From positions 82,724,797 through 82,788,796 of the forward strand of contig NC_071392.1 of assembly GCF_022682495.2 (NCBI RefSeq): a DNA stretch of 64,000 nucleotides. The letters run 5' to 3'. The notes below the pieces were generated by a model, which was not told the origin of the DNA, ran no database searches, and saw only the letters and a list, made by a program, of their open reading frames with translations. This document shows positions 12,435-24,905 of this stretch, in pieces. Made by a program: the position numbers and the translations under genes. Every line of letters begins with the position of its first letter. Position 1 is the stretch's first letter. This DNA comes from Desmodus rotundus (taxonomy: Eukaryota > Chordata > Mammalia > Chiroptera > Phyllostomidae).

Positions 12435-13734
12435 CTGAAGGAAGAAAAGAGAACAGCCTGGTCAACACAGGCTGGAAAATGATGCTGCGCAGTAAGGCCC
12501 TATGGTTGTGGTCACCACACCCCCTTAGGGACAGAGATACCAGACCATGAGCCTCTTGGTTCACAGGCTTTTACTTCCTTTTAATACAGTGGCTGATATC
12601 GACAGTCTTATTTCCCTGGCTAGACACCAAAGAACCGGACATAAAGGGTATAAATAGGCAGCCCTTCCATTCATTTCTGTAGAGGTTGCCAAGATGGACA
12701 CTCTTATTCATTAAGAAGAAAGGATGGAAAGGTTGTGTTTTGGAGCCATAAAGAAGCTAAAACCTGGCCCCTTCTTGCTTGTGGCTTCAAGACTCACAAA
12801 GAGACCAAAACACAACCTGCTTTTTTGCTTTAAAGGCAGCATGCATATTTATTTGAATTCAGAATGTTAAAGTATATTTTCATTATATTCACAGTGTTTC
12901 CGTAACTCGGCTATAACACAATTAAAACTTGAAAGCTGCCCACCCAACCTCATGGGTGAGGTGCGCTGATGGCAAAGCCAGGAAGTTCCCTGAGCTCCTT
13001 CCCCTACATTCACACGTGCCATAGCCTCGTGTGGCTGGGAAGACCGGGCTTTAACCAACATACTTTTCTCTCCATCATGTTTTGGCGTGCGGCAACATCC
13101 CTATTCTGCAGATTTAAAGGAGACAAGAAAAGTGGTCTTTAAGCACCGTAAAATAAAAAGTACTTACTGCCAAAGGTCCCTAGGACCAACCCACTCATCG
13201 GGGACGCTCAGACTGGCCCTACAACGGTTCCGGGATTTCACAGGGGTGGGTGGCTCTCTCCAGCTTCAAGTCTCCTCCTCCTCTAGCTGTCTAATTAACA
13301 GCCTCCCTTAATCAAATACATTTTTATAAAAAGAACCCCTCCACGGTTTTATCTGGATATACGGTAAAAACTAAAAACCAAAGGTCAGGAAAAAAAAAAA
13401 AACCCTTCCAGGCTCTTGTGAGAACAGGGCACTCTGCAGGCAACCTTGCCAGGCAGTGAAGATTCATAACAGTATTACAGTGATAGGGGCTATCGGTTCT
13501 GTTTGCCCAACAGACATCGTTTGAGTGAGTCTTGCAGAGAACATCAATGCAGCACAGTGTTCTCCAGCCTTTACAGATTCAGGAGACGGCACAGGGAGAA
13601 AAGAAGGCCTTTGTGTTAACACCGCGATGGTAGCCAAAATCGTATTTCAGACACATTTTGTATCTCGCTTTGTTCGCTTAAGGACACAACACACAGGCTT
13701 CCCCCATGATCCCACATGGGGAGTCACTCCCAGC

Positions 13735-13900
13735 AAGCCGGATTTGCATTGCAGCCCTGCCATGGACCAGCCCCCCTGTGACCTTGGGCACTGGCTAGCA
13801 CTCCCACTGAGCCTCAATACCTCACTTCTCTAGTAGGATCAAAAATAAATCTACCTCATGGTGTTATTTCAAGGATTAAAAGAGATAAAGTAGGTCAAGC
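13735..13900 (+). repeat. MIR SINE
   Basis: Sense MIR core: gtgaccttgggcactggc, then gagcctcaatacctcacttc and ctcatggtgttatttcaagg, with attaaaagagataaag. Old and diverged. Confidence 0.75.
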
Positions 13901-14231
13901 AGCAAACACAAAGGAGGCAACCCGGAAAATTCAAATTCCCTTTTGCTGGCTCTTTCTGAGCTCTTCATTTTATGTAGCTACGCAATTTCCTCACTGAGGC
14001 CCTTCTTGCTGGGTATTTGGGGAGCTCACACTTGTTGGTGAATACTGCTCTGAGAAATCTCTTTGCACATGTAGTTTTCCTCCAATATTGTGCATTTGTC
14101 TGGGGAGTGGCAGCCTAGATTCCCGGAAGTGGAAGTACCAAATCCAAAGCTCCTTATGTGTGTGCCAAGCTGCTCTCCGAAAGTCAAATGACTTACACGC
14201 ACACCAGAAATAATATAATAGTAATAATAAT

Positions 14232-14390
14232 AATGGCGGCTCATACGTATTAAAAGTTTCTCATGTGCCAGGCACTGCTTGAAGCTCTTGATATCTGTTA
14301 TCTTCTTTAGTCACCAAAACAACCACAGGAAGTAAGTACTAAGTAACACTCCCCCCCACTATACAGGTAGCGAAACCAGATGCTAATTTC
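14232..14390 (-). repeat. MIR SINE, antisense
   Basis: catgtgccaggcactgcttg and aacaaccacaggaagtaagt are the reverse complement of the MIR 3' half. A small (taa)n run at 14212-14233 precedes it. Confidence 0.65.
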
Positions 14391-16022
14391 ACCACACCAT
14401 TTCACTGATTATGAAAACCATCCCGTGGTCGAAATGGGGCATTTGCATGTCAAATTAAATCATTTTCAAGACTGAGTGTTTTTCATTATGTGTACTTTCA
14501 TAGGGTACGCACATATTTTTTTGTGCGTTTTCTTCTTGTACTTTGAACATTTATCTTTCTTCTCCCTTGAGGTTTGTCCATTTATCAATTTACGCGAGCC
14601 ATCTCTGTAACAAAAATACCTCTTGGTTATATCTGCTGCAAACCTTCCCCAGGTACTATTTTCCTTTTGTTTTTGGTAATTTTTTTAGACATACATGTTC
14701 GATAATTTCACATAGTCAGAAAGGGAACTCTTCTAGTATATCTTAATGTTTTTCCACTACTAATTTTTACACAATTTAGTCCATCATTAGAAATTATTAG
14801 AAAATAACTTCCTCATTACATGTTTCATACATATAATTTCTATATTCTTGTAGATTAAAAATGAATGGGTCTGAATTTTGTTTGGAATATGTGCTAGGCC
14901 ACAACTAACAGAAGAAACAAGACTTACTGCAAAGCACAGCACCTGTAAGGTATGGAAAACCCTGTCGGGCATCAGGCTATGCTATTTGTTTAGGAGACAG
15001 GCAGACAATGCAAAATCCAAGGACTGCCTAGGAGACCATGGATAATACCCACCAATTATTGCAAATTTGGAATTGGCCTAACCTAGCTTCTTGATGGCAT
15101 CATAAAGGTGTATATTCTCCAGAAAGTCAGAAAATAGCAAAATACATCATTTGACATGTAATGGCCCCTCTTCTTAAAGCTTCAGTCTTCAAAAAGGAGG
15201 GTGAAGAAATGAACAGGGGAAATAAGAGTGACTTTGAGCTCTTGTAAGAAAACACAGCTAGATGAGAGAGAACTCTGAGGATTTTTCAGAGCCTGCAGAG
15301 CTCTACAAGAAACAGTAAGAGCTCAGCATCTTAAACTACACACGTGCTTCAGGAACACGGAACAACATTCACAAATACGGCTTACCAACAATTCATGAGA
15401 TCATGTTTTGTGACACATAAAACAGTAATTTGTAACTTGGGGGGGGGGTACAAGACAGGATCTGAGGTAAACAGGTGAGGAGGACTAGCCAACTGCCATG
15501 CAGGAATCAGCTCAGCATGCTGGGTGTTGCTTGTCAACCACCAGCAGCATCCTTCACTGTGGGTCTGCAGGGAATCATGTAGCTGGTCCACTTATACTTC
15601 TGTTGGACCGATTAGGGAAGTCAAGTGTAAGGTTTGAAATTTGGGGGCTTATAAGATGTCAGGAGAAATCCCTCAAACATCAAGCATCTACTGAACTTGA
15701 TGAGAATTTCTTCTGGGTTCAAACGTTAATGCAAAACTCCCAGGAGACTTTAAGACAAATGTATCTTTTTCTTTTCTTCTCCATTAATTTTCTGAAAATA
15801 TGTTTACTTCTTATCTAGATGTCATTATTGAGGACATTCAGTTCATAAAACATTATTTCTCTTTCCCTTCACCAAAATTCTGAGGCTTTTCATTATTTTA
15901 AATCGTGACATGCATCTCAAAAATACAGGTGGTTTGAGCTCTTTTTCTAAAAAGACAAAAATGAATACATGAAAAGAGATTTAATCCCTAAATTTTAATT
16001 GTGGTCTAAAAAAAACATCCTG

Positions 16023-16232
16023 GCCCTGGCTGGTGTGGCTCAATGGATTGAGCGCCACCCTATGAACCAAAGAGTCGCTGGTTCAATTCCCAGTCAGGGC
16101 ACATGCCTGGGTTGCAGGCCAGGTCCTCAACAAGGGGCACAAGAGAGGCAACTGCACACTGATACTTCCCTCCACCTCTTTCTCCCTCCCTTCCCCTCTC
16201 TCTAAAAGTAAACAAATAAAATCTTTAAAAAA
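16023..16232 (+). mobile_element. VES SINE
   Basis: tRNA-derived head with an A box (tggctcaatggattgagcgc) and a B box (ggttcaattcc), a middle block (gcacatgcctgggttgcagg), a pyrimidine-rich stretch and an A-rich tail. The flanks share aaaaaacatcctg/aaaaaatatcctg. Pol III internal promoter boxes look intact. Confidence 0.9.
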
Positions 16233-16338
16233 ATATCCTGTATCTTTACATTAAATGTACTAAATATTATACTTTTATTAGTAAACCAAATTATGCATAA
16301 TGTTTCTCAAATCAACTAGTTCTAATTTTTAGAATTTT

Positions 16339-16555
16339 AAAAAACATATACATGTATATATATTTTTAGAGAGAGGGGAAGGGAGGGAGAGAAACACCAA
16401 TATGAGAGAGAAACACTGATCAGTTGCCTCTCGTACACTCCCCAAACAGGACTGAATCTGCAACCTAGGCGTGTGCCCCAACAGGAATTGAACCAGTGAC
16501 CTTTCGCTTTGTGGGATGACACCCAATCAACTGAGCCACACCAGTCGGGCTACAA
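16339..16555 (-). mobile_element. VES SINE, inverted
   Basis: Same family in reverse, flanked by perfect duplications ttagaatttt (16329-16338 and 16556-16565). It lies 106 bp from the SINE at 16023-16232 in the opposite direction, forming an inverted pair inside the KIAA1549 transcript. Confidence 0.9.
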
Positions 16556-17219
16556 TTAGAATTTTCTGAAACAAAAAATTTAACACAATTTATTTTCTCT
16601 CTGGCTTCAAAAATTTTCCAGAAATTAGACACTTTGAACTATGTTCTTTTAAAAACATATGCTGAGAGCTTATATTTCCTATATGGAGATATTACAGTGT
16701 TGATTTTTATTTGAATTTCAACAGGTAATTAAAGGAAACCTAAATACTAAAAGTAAAGAAAAGCTGTATGCAAATACTTAAAAGTCTGAGCATGAATTAG
16801 AAGACCACTTTGGAGAAAGTGAGTTTTCACTGTTGAATTAGTAAGTAAAGGGCTGCACTGGTCACCCACAAATGATATTAAGATTGTTCTTTAATGAGGG
16901 CTGGAAAGAGGGACAGAAAGGAACTAGAACAGTTCCATGTGGCCACAGCTTCCCCCAGGCCTCGTGTCTGGCAGCAGGCAGAAGACAGCTAGACTCAGGC
17001 ACAGTGGCATGAAAAAAATGATGAGAAAATTTTAAAAGGGAAGATGATCACATTAACAAAGGTAGAAGGGGAAAAAAAGGGGGAGGTGAGGCTCAAGAAG
17101 CAATCAGTGGTTGCACCCTCCCACAAATAAACAAAAATCTCCCCCTAATCACTGTCCAGCAACTTTCAGAGTTGCTTCTTAAAAGCTGCAAAAGTGCTCA
17201 CTTTAAAACAAATACCTGT

Positions 17220-17720
17220 TTAAGTGCCAGAACAAGTGCTCTGAAATAGATCTTTCAGTTTAACTGTAAGAATAGAGAGAGAGAGAGGACCACACGGTTC
17301 TGAAGGAGAAGAGGGAGGACCACGAGGTTTTGGGGAAGAAGGGAGAGGCTCATGCAGCTTTGGAGGAGAGAACCATGTGGTTTTGGAGTGCTTCTTTTTG
17401 CCATACAGCTTAGGCAGCAGGAGAGACTTTGCCAGGAAGAAAGGGAAGAAAGGACTCTTGCTGGTGGGCCATGAGAAGGTGCCACATGGCTTTGGATTAA
17501 CTGGAGATTGCGGCAGCCACACAGCTGATGGTGCCAGGAGTCTGAATCATGGACTTCTACTTCTTTTCCTGAGATACGGTACCGCGGACTGGGCACAGGG
17601 AGAGGGAAGGACTGTGCATCTGTGGGTATTCTAAAGGACTTTAGTATCTTATTGAAGACATTAAGTCATTACTCTAAGTCTGTGTAACTTTTAAATAAAT
17701 AATTTCTTTCCTTTTCAAAA
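17220..17720 (+). repeat. Unassigned repeat-like stretch with degenerate internal units
   Basis: Units related to ccacatggttttggag recur at about 17289, 17319, 17350, 17370 and 17480, and the stretch ends with aataaataatttctttcc and an A run (17719-17727). This could be an LTR or a retrocopy. I cannot name a family. Confidence 0.35.
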
Positions 17721-18028
17721 AAAAAATATAGAACTGTTTTCCCTGGAAGAAGTGTGCTGTGAATTCCAGGCCAAGGGACGCAGTTGAGATGCTGATTCAG
17801 GAAAGAATCAGTGGGCGTCAGCCATGGGCTCTCAGCCCCTCCCTGTGTTCCCACCTCCCCTGCCCTGCATCACACCAAGATGGCAGGGAAAGCAGCTCCC
17901 GCCAGTGGAAGAGGCTGCTGAACCCTGGGATGCTGATACCCTGGCTAGTCTAGAGCACACTCTGCCAGAATTTAGCCAAAAAGCAGGTGTCCTCCAGTTC
18001 AGAAATGCAAGCTAAATACCACACGTAC

Positions 18029-18186
18029 CTGTGGTGCCCCCGACAGGCCGAGGCCGGGCCACCGATGGCATGTCCTCAGAATAGATCCCTCGGGCAGCAA
18101 ACGGGGCTTCAGCAGATGCCTGAGGCTGCTGGGGCTCGGGAGGCACCAGCTCCGAAGACTGCAGCAAACCGGGGCCAAAACCAGGT
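18029..18186 (-). CDS. KIAA1549: KIAA1549 exon J (cytoplasmic tail)
   Basis: This 158-nt exon completes residue 543 and encodes residues 544-595 plus one base. It contains [20 protein letters not shown], then [20 protein letters not shown] and [11 protein letters not shown]. The acceptor is tttgcctgcag and the donor is gtacgt at 18023-18028. The region is proline- and glycine-rich with no recognisable domain. The next intron (12435-18028) carries an inverted pair of VES SINEs. Confidence 0.9.
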
Positions 18187-18469
18187 CTGCAGGCAAAGCA
18201 CACCAAGCATCAGGACCACACTGTACCCAGCTCTTGTATTTGATTAGGTGCACCCTCAGCCCCCTGGAAAAGTAAGACCTATCGGTCTACTGGCTCATTG
18301 TCCATTTTCTATCTGCTCACTGCTGAGTCTCCTGGCCTCAGGTCAGAATTAGCTGATGCTTGAAAAATCTCTGTGGGATGATGGAAGGAGAAATGCTTTC
18401 ATTCACAGGTCAAAAGAAGGTGCAGTCAAGTTCTAGGGCTGGCTCACCTCCTGTGTCTGACTAAAGGGG

Positions 18470-18638
18470 CAGTTATCAAGCCTGGAGACGCGTTAGAATC
18501 GCCTGGGGAGCTTTTAAAAGCCCCGATGCCCACGCTGTACCCCAGGCCGGTTCAGAGTCTCCAGAGGTGGGACCCAGACACAGTCGTTTTTAAAGCTCCA
18601 CTGATGATCCTGAGGTTCATGGAGGCTGAAAACCAGTG
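18470..18638 (+). mobile_element. MER5A-like hAT-Charlie element
   Basis: From cagttatcaagcctggagac to ctgaaaaccagtg, with the characteristic cctggggagctttt middle and gaggtgggacccagac. Matches my memory of MER5A over nearly its full 190-bp length. Confidence 0.75.
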
Positions 18639-18646
18639 CTCGAAAG

Positions 18647-19796
18647 CAGGGGTTCTTCCACTTTTGGGCCTCAGAATCCCTTTACATTCACATAAAATAC
18701 CAAGGATTCCCAAGCCCTTTTATTTATGTGGGTTATATCTATAGATATTTATTGTGTTTGAAATTAAAACTGAGAAATTGATAAATACTATTTTAAAAGT
18801 ACATTTAAAATAGCGATATTAAATGTATTTCAGATAAATATTCTTCTTCATTACCACACCAAAACTCCACAAAGTTTTTTTAAGGGCTAGTGGCAATGTG
18901 GAATGTGAAACAATACCATCGAACTTTTCATATTCTGTCAGATTAAAACCCACTGGTCTACCTCGTACTTTGGACCCACGCCTGATTTTATGGCACGGTT
19001 ATTTGGAAAATACTGGTTTACTGTGTTCTACAGACTTTCTAGATACTAAAACATTTCATTTTACGCTATTAAAAAAATCACACTCATTAATATCACCCCC
19101 GAGCTCATCCGTGGAGTCTTGAAGTACTAGGACACTGTCAAGTTCAAGGTGGTGGACGAAAGTTTCCACAACTCTGGTTTTTCACTTGACGGCTCAATTT
19201 TATCACTGGCAACAGACACTGTCAGTTGTTTTTCTTGAAGTGACAGGCCCGCCTTGGTCATTTCCGAGCCAGTGTCTGCCAGACACCCAGGTCTGGCCGA
19301 CGATGCCTGCCAGTTGCTGGTTCAAGCAAAAACGTGGCGGCAGTCAGGTCAGTTCTCAACGCGCGCACCTGAACACGGCTCTTCCTTCGCAACTCCATAT
19401 TCGACACAGTGCTTATATGTACTTCCTCTCTTGTCACACAGGTGCTCAAAGACTCAAGGGTTTGGGTTTAATAAAATGAATCACTTTTACTATGCCATAC
19501 CATCAAGGACATGCTACCATTAAACTGGCGTGGGGTTTTTGTTTTGTTTTGTTTTGTTTTTTGGAAATGGTGATTGTGCAGTGGTGAGAATACAGTAACT
19601 CAAACAATTTGGTGCCGCTGTCTTGATTGACACTAAGGCACCGGCATTTGCACCTCACAGCAAAGGTCAACACAACGAAAAACGTCAAATAACATCTTAG
19701 TATTATTAGGAAAATAGTTTTGACCTCATATGCCCCCTGAAAGGGTCGCAAAAGGACTCTCCAGGGCTCTCAGAATCCCACTTAAGAACCAATCCC
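18647..19796 (+). mobile_element. hAT-group DNA transposon, about 1.15 kb
   Basis: Begins caggggttcttccactttt and ends near gaatcccacttaagaacc, consistent with hAT-type inverted ends. Recognisable internal segments include tatttatgtgggttatatct and gaaaatagttttgacctcat with ccccctgaaagggtc. Non-coding now. A (gtttt)n run lies at 19539-19562. Subfamily not assigned. Confidence 0.65.
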
Positions 19797-20689
19797 CTAA
19801 AGAAAGGCAAGAATTTAAAAAAAGATAGTCTAAGGACAATTCTTTGCAAATAGCAGTCAACCAGTAATCCACAGCTCCCCCCGCCCCCCCCCCCCCCCAG
19901 TTCAGTGACAAAGTGGCCGACTCGCCCTCCCTGCAGTGTCACTTCTGCAGAGGATCCCGGCCGCTGAAACCCAGGCCCTCCACACTCCTCGCTTTCAAGA
20001 ACTGCTGCCGTTTCGGGTGCACCTCAGAGACTCATTATCTGGCATCCCTGTCCTGACAGACCTGAAGCTTAGTACCAGGTAAGTGTGCACCCTGGGGCTC
20101 ACCTAACCTCACTGTATTCTCTGGACCGTCCACCCGTGAACGAGCTCCCACCTCTACTTCATGATTTCCACCTGGCCGCAGTCAGCGAGCCCCCTCCTGC
20201 CTACGTCTGCAGCCCTTTTATCCTGACGTGTGTGTTCAGGTCCTTCAGTGTGATCCACATACTCTGGATTCCTTTAACCTGGGTGACCGTAAAGCTGATT
20301 ATCCAAACCAGAACACTCTGGAGAGTGGTAGTTATTAATAAGTATGCTGGACAACAGGTATAAACTGGAACTGAACCGGGTGAACCAGGTCACACAGTCC
20401 CCTGTCATTCACTTCTCCCCTGGATCACCTGAGCACCATGCGCTCCCTCTGCTTTTGTTGGTTTGGGACCACAAAGCAGTGCCTGGACAGGGGAGAGCAG
20501 TCACAGAGAAATAAAACAAGCCCCCCCTGAAAATGAGGGAGAATACAGAAAACTAATAGAAAAAAGAAAGAGGAAGCGGATAGAACATTCCTACTTCTGG
20601 GTGACTCCTGGTCATTGAAGGACAGTTGAGTATAATTTCTGAGATGGTTTTCCTGCAATTCCTTCTTTTCAATAAATCAATGGTCCACT

Positions 20690-22800
20690 CATGTGTAGGT
20701 CTGTTTACAGACTTCATAGTCTATCCCACTGGTCTATTTGTCTAGCTTTACAGCAACACCACACTGTCTTAATTACTTGACAGTAATTTGTAATATTTAG
20801 AATGGTCCTAACATCTTATTCTTCTTTCTTAGAGGTCTTGGATATTCTTGGTCCTCTGCATTTCCACATAAATTTTAGAATCAGCTTGTCAGTTTCCATG
20901 AATTAAAAAAGCAACAGCTACTGAGATTTTGAACAGGATTGCAATGAATCTGCTGATCACTTGAGGAGAACTAACATTTTTAAAATATTGGGTGTCCAAT
21001 CCATGAACATCTTTCTTTGGAGGGCTTGAATCACTTTGGTTATATTTATTATGAGGTATGTTATATTTTCGAATGGCATTTTATATAGTATCTTTACATT
21101 TTGTTATTTTCTGCCTACTGCTCATAAACATGAATAAAACATTTCTGTAAACTGATCTCGTATCCAGCCACCCCACAATTTAACTAGCTTGCTATTTAGC
21201 CATCTTGCTAAAATTTTCTTCATTCTAACAATTTACGTATTGACATTTTGGGATTTTCTACTACAAAGTTTTATCACCTGTGAATAGTCCTGTATTATTT
21301 CTCTCTTCGAATTCCTTCATCTTTCTTCTTCTTGCCTCATTACACTGGGTAGGTTCCCCAGGGCAGTTAATAAAAGTAACATAAGCAGGCGTCTTTGTAT
21401 TGCTCCTGGTCTCAGAGGAAGAACTTTTTACATTTCCCCAATAACTTTTATTACATTAGTTTGTATTTAGTTTTTGTTTGCCAAGATTGTTACCATAAAT
21501 GGATGTTAAGTTTTATCAAATGCTGCATCTATTGAAATGAAAAGTTTCCTCCTTTATTCTACTCAACGTAGTGAATGACATGGATTGATTTTTTTTAAAT
21601 ACTAAATTGCCCTTGGACTGCTGGAATAAATCCACTTTGGTTATGATATGGTATCTTTTTGTCCATACTGCTGGATATGTTCGCTAATATTTAGTTTTGA
21701 GTTCGTTGCATCTGTCTTCGTGAGCAAAACTGGCCCTTAGTGTTTCCTTTCTTGCAATGTCCTTGGCCTTACGTTGTACTTGGCTTTAAGGTTATGCCGG
21801 TCTTGTTTTCTATTGCTCACAAGAATCTGTACGGTAACTTAGGCATCTTTTCTTCCCTTAGTGTTTGGTAAGATTCACTGTTGAAGCCACCTGGGCCCAG
21901 AGTTCTCTTTGTGAGAAGAATTTTAATTATAGTTTTAGTTTCTTTAATAGTCGTATGATTATTCAGGTTTTCCCTTTTGAGGAATTTTTCCATTTTAAAT
22001 TTGTTAATAAAAATATGTTCAGAAAATGTTTTTAAAATCTGTTAAGGTCATCTTCATTTCTGTAATACTGAGCTGATAGGTCCTTTTTAATTTCTCATAC
22101 TGATAATGTTAAAGATTTGATCAAGTTCTCCAAAGGGGTTTATCAATTTTATTAGCGTTTTCAAAGAACTTTCAGTTTCTTTCATCCTATTATGGCACTG
22201 ATTTTCCATTTCACTGATTTCTATTCTTATTTTTATTATTCCTTCCTTCTCCTTCCTTTAGGTTTAACTGGATCTTTCTTTAACATCTTGAAATGGAGGC
22301 TTAAATGATTAATTTTCAGCCATTTTTTTCTTTTCAAATATATGCATTTAAGAGATCAAATTCCTCCTAAACATGGCTTTCAATGCATCCCACAACTTTT
22401 GATATGTTGTATTTTCATTACTCATTTCAAGATACATTTTAATTTCCAATCTGATATCTTCAGCGTACCATAGTTACTTAGAAAAGGTACTCATTAATAT
22501 GCAAACATATAGGGACTTTCTAGTTCTCTTTTATTATTGATTTCTAACTCCATTTTACTGTACTCGGCAAATATACTCTGAGTGATTTTGATTCTTTGAA
22601 ATTTGTTATGAGTTGTCATGGCCCAGCAAATGGTAAAAATTTTTTAAATCTTATACTTTAAAAGTATACGTATTCTGTGGTTATTGAGTCATGTTCTATC
22701 TGTGTCAAGTAGGTCAAATTGATTAATCATGTTGGTCACATTTCCTACATCCTTTCTATATTCTCCTGTCTCTTGTAAGCCAAGTGTCGTTTTTCAAATC
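20690..22800 (-). mobile_element. Ancient L1 ORF2 fragment, antisense
   Basis: On the plus strand the segment reads as antisense L1 ORF2: ccactggtctatttgtctag, then gaacaggattgcaatgaatc, ggaataaatccactttggtt, gaagccacctgggcccagag and aatgcatcccacaacttttg. All frames are broken. This is an old L1M-type body without recognisable ends, in the sense orientation relative to KIAA1549. Confidence 0.75.
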
Positions 22801-23400
22801 CAACTTTGACACCTATGCCAGGCTGTGTGCGTCTGTCTGTGTGTTCGACCTCATACAAAACAATAAAGGGTAATGGGAGGCCTAATATGATACCATCTTC
22901 CTGTGAAGGAGAATCACATTCGTTTCAGCCAGGCAGCTGGAAGGACGCACAATGTCTGGTCCCCTCAACCAATCAGGGCCTGAGATCATGTGAAGCTGAG
23001 TTTTAGTTCTTGTAGGGACCTATCTACTTTCCATTAACCCTGACTCCAAGGACCCCTAAGGGTCTGAGCCCAAACCATTGGGTGTTTACAGGGACCTCCC
23101 CTCCTAGTCCCCCCAGCCCCCTAAGCCTGTCAAAAGCTTTGCTCAGCTTCTCAGCCGCCTCCTCCAATGTCGGCCGGTGCCCCTGGGAGAGATCGGCCCC
23201 GAAGGCTGGGCCACCTCTCTGGATTTGCTAAATCTCGGCCCCATACCACTTCCCTGTCCTGTTAGCTCTCTGGGTTTTGTATTTTTATTTTAAAACCTTG
23301 TCTAACTTTTCCAGTTGTCCTCTGCAAACTACCTAGTCTGGCATCACTGTTTGCAGAACTTCAATTCTAACTTTTTTCTCCTCTTCTGGTTAGATTGAGA
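22801..23400. repeat. GC-rich block, possibly LTR-derived, unassigned
   Basis: Abrupt rise in GC after the AT-rich L1, with ctcaaccaatcagggcctg (CCAAT-like), long C-rich stretches and then AT-rich sequence near 23280. No inverted ends or duplications found. LTR origin is only a guess. Confidence 0.25.
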
Positions 23401-23521
23401 AAATGCAACTCAGAGTTTTGCATCTGCTCACATTAGCTACAAAAATGAGTTAGAGAACTGAATGTTTTAAAAAACAGCCTACATGAGGAAGTCCTAATAC
23501 ATTTTCTCCTGAAAACTTTAC

Positions 23522-23568
23522 CTTGGCAATGGGCCTGCTGGGGGCGTCATCCCATAGTCTTCGTATCT
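23522..23568 (-). CDS. KIAA1549: KIAA1549 exon I (47-nt micro-exon)
   Basis: This very short exon encodes residues 528-542 plus two bases, with the sequence RYEDYGMTPPAGPLPR. The acceptor is gatttcttccag and the donor is gtaaag at 23516-23521. The length of 47 nt is not a multiple of three, so skipping it would shift the frame of all downstream exons. The two leftover bases AG combine with A of the next exon to give arginine. It is too short for ORF-length-based detection and was found by looking for the expected continuation between exons H and J. Confidence 0.9.
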
Positions 23569-24599
23569 CTGGAAGAAATCCAAAGGAAGATGAAGATTAA
23601 CAGTCAGTGCTTATTAGAAGGTGACAACAGCAAACTTACAGATTTAGGTTTATGGGATCAACTTTCAAGAGAATTATTTTCTCATAAAAAGTTAGCATGC
23701 TTTGGGGGCACTCTGCCATCAAGTAATGCCAGGAGTTTGTTTGGAGAACTGGGCTCCCAGACTTTAAAAAACACACAACTTATTTCTAGACCTTTCTGTC
23801 TCTAGTAAAATTATAAATAACAGGATTTCTGTGCCTGCTCTTCCTTACAGGCTCATTCTCTATAAACCTGGATCTTCTGCTAAAAAGGCAGATGGGAGTG
23901 GCCCACTTTTATGACAAGTGACTCTATCAACCTCGGCCACAATAGTTGCCTGATTTAATGGGTGCCCAGTAGCAATTCAAATACACTGAAGAAACTCAAC
24001 GATGCAAATGCTGAAGCATGTTATAAAACGAGAAAGAATATAAAGAACCAGCAATCAGGCCCTTAAACATGAAGTGAGCACTTTCGGATTCTGGCCGTCT
24101 TCTCGTTTCCAGGAGGCCCAGCCCTGCAACTTGCTCTGAAATTCTGTAGGATGCCTCCATATCCTTCAATCAGCTCTTTCCTGGAGCTAATGCGAGCTAA
24201 CCAAGGGCTCTTTGACTAAAACCATACAGCCTCAGCTTTGAAGAAACATGTGCACATCTACACATATCTGTGTTGCATTCCTCATGAGATCAACATACCC
24301 TAACCCCAACACACACAATCCTCCTATCTCAACATTTCAACAACTGTGAATCATTGTTTTAGAATCCAGTCATTTAGCACAACAGCAACTCTGGACAGAG
24401 TCCCCCCAACTCCAGTCAGTTTGAACCAATTGCTTATCCAGGATCAGGAGCTCCAAGTTCAGTTACTAAGTCAGCCTTGTTTCCGAACCTGCTCTAATAT
24501 TAGACCTTTTTTTCTTTTTTCAAGCTGCCATTCACCGAATTAGTATTTGGTAGTAGGCGCGGTGTGAGCACGAGCTCAGGCCCACCGGAACACCAGAAC

Positions 24600-24725
24600 A
24601 AGGCTCACTCCCACTGTTTTGCAGATGAAACCGACTCACAAAGAAGTGAAGTGATTTCCTCCAAACTTGTCTTTCTGACTCCAAATACCACGTTTCTAAC
24701 TACCTACCATACCGCATTGCCCGTG
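24600..24725 (-). repeat. MIR-type fragment, antisense
   Basis: gttttgcagatgaaaccgac followed by tgatttcctccaaacttgtc resembles the reverse of the MIR body. Diverged. Confidence 0.5.
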
Positions 24726-24769
24726 GCTCCCAACACCGAACTTTCATCCTTAGTTCCATTTCTATTGTC

Positions 24770-24905
24770 TTGAAAATGTACATGCTCTGGAGTCAGACAG
24801 AATGGCCAAGCTACTCAGCCCCCCTGGGTGGGCCTGTTTCCTTACAGCATGGACAGAACAAGCTCCACACCTCACACAGCTCCAAAGGCATTATTAGGTA
24901 TGAAG
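24770..24905 (+). repeat. MIR SINE
   Basis: catgctctggagtcagacag followed by cctgtttccttacag follows the MIR head and core in order. Confidence 0.6.

Larger units (their letters stand above)
12435..18028 (-). other. KIAA1549: KIAA1549 intron J-K
   Basis: 5.6 kb intron. It holds MIR fragments (13735-13900, 14232-14390), an inverted pair of VES SINEs (16023-16232, 16339-16555) and an unassigned repeat-like stretch at 17220-17720. No exon signature seen. Confidence 0.75.
18187..23521 (-). other. KIAA1549: KIAA1549 intron I-J
   Basis: 5.3 kb intron made largely of old repeats: a MER5A-like element, a long hAT-group element, a degraded antisense L1 and a GC-rich unassigned block (22801-23400). 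Sequence at 19800-20690 is unassigned, with a C run at about 19880-19899. Confidence 0.75.

Noticed and set aside
16023..16100. tRNA-like head of VES SINEs as real tRNA genes
   Set aside because: The tRNA similarity is limited to A and B boxes; the heads lack a proper cloverleaf and are followed by SINE bodies and A tails.
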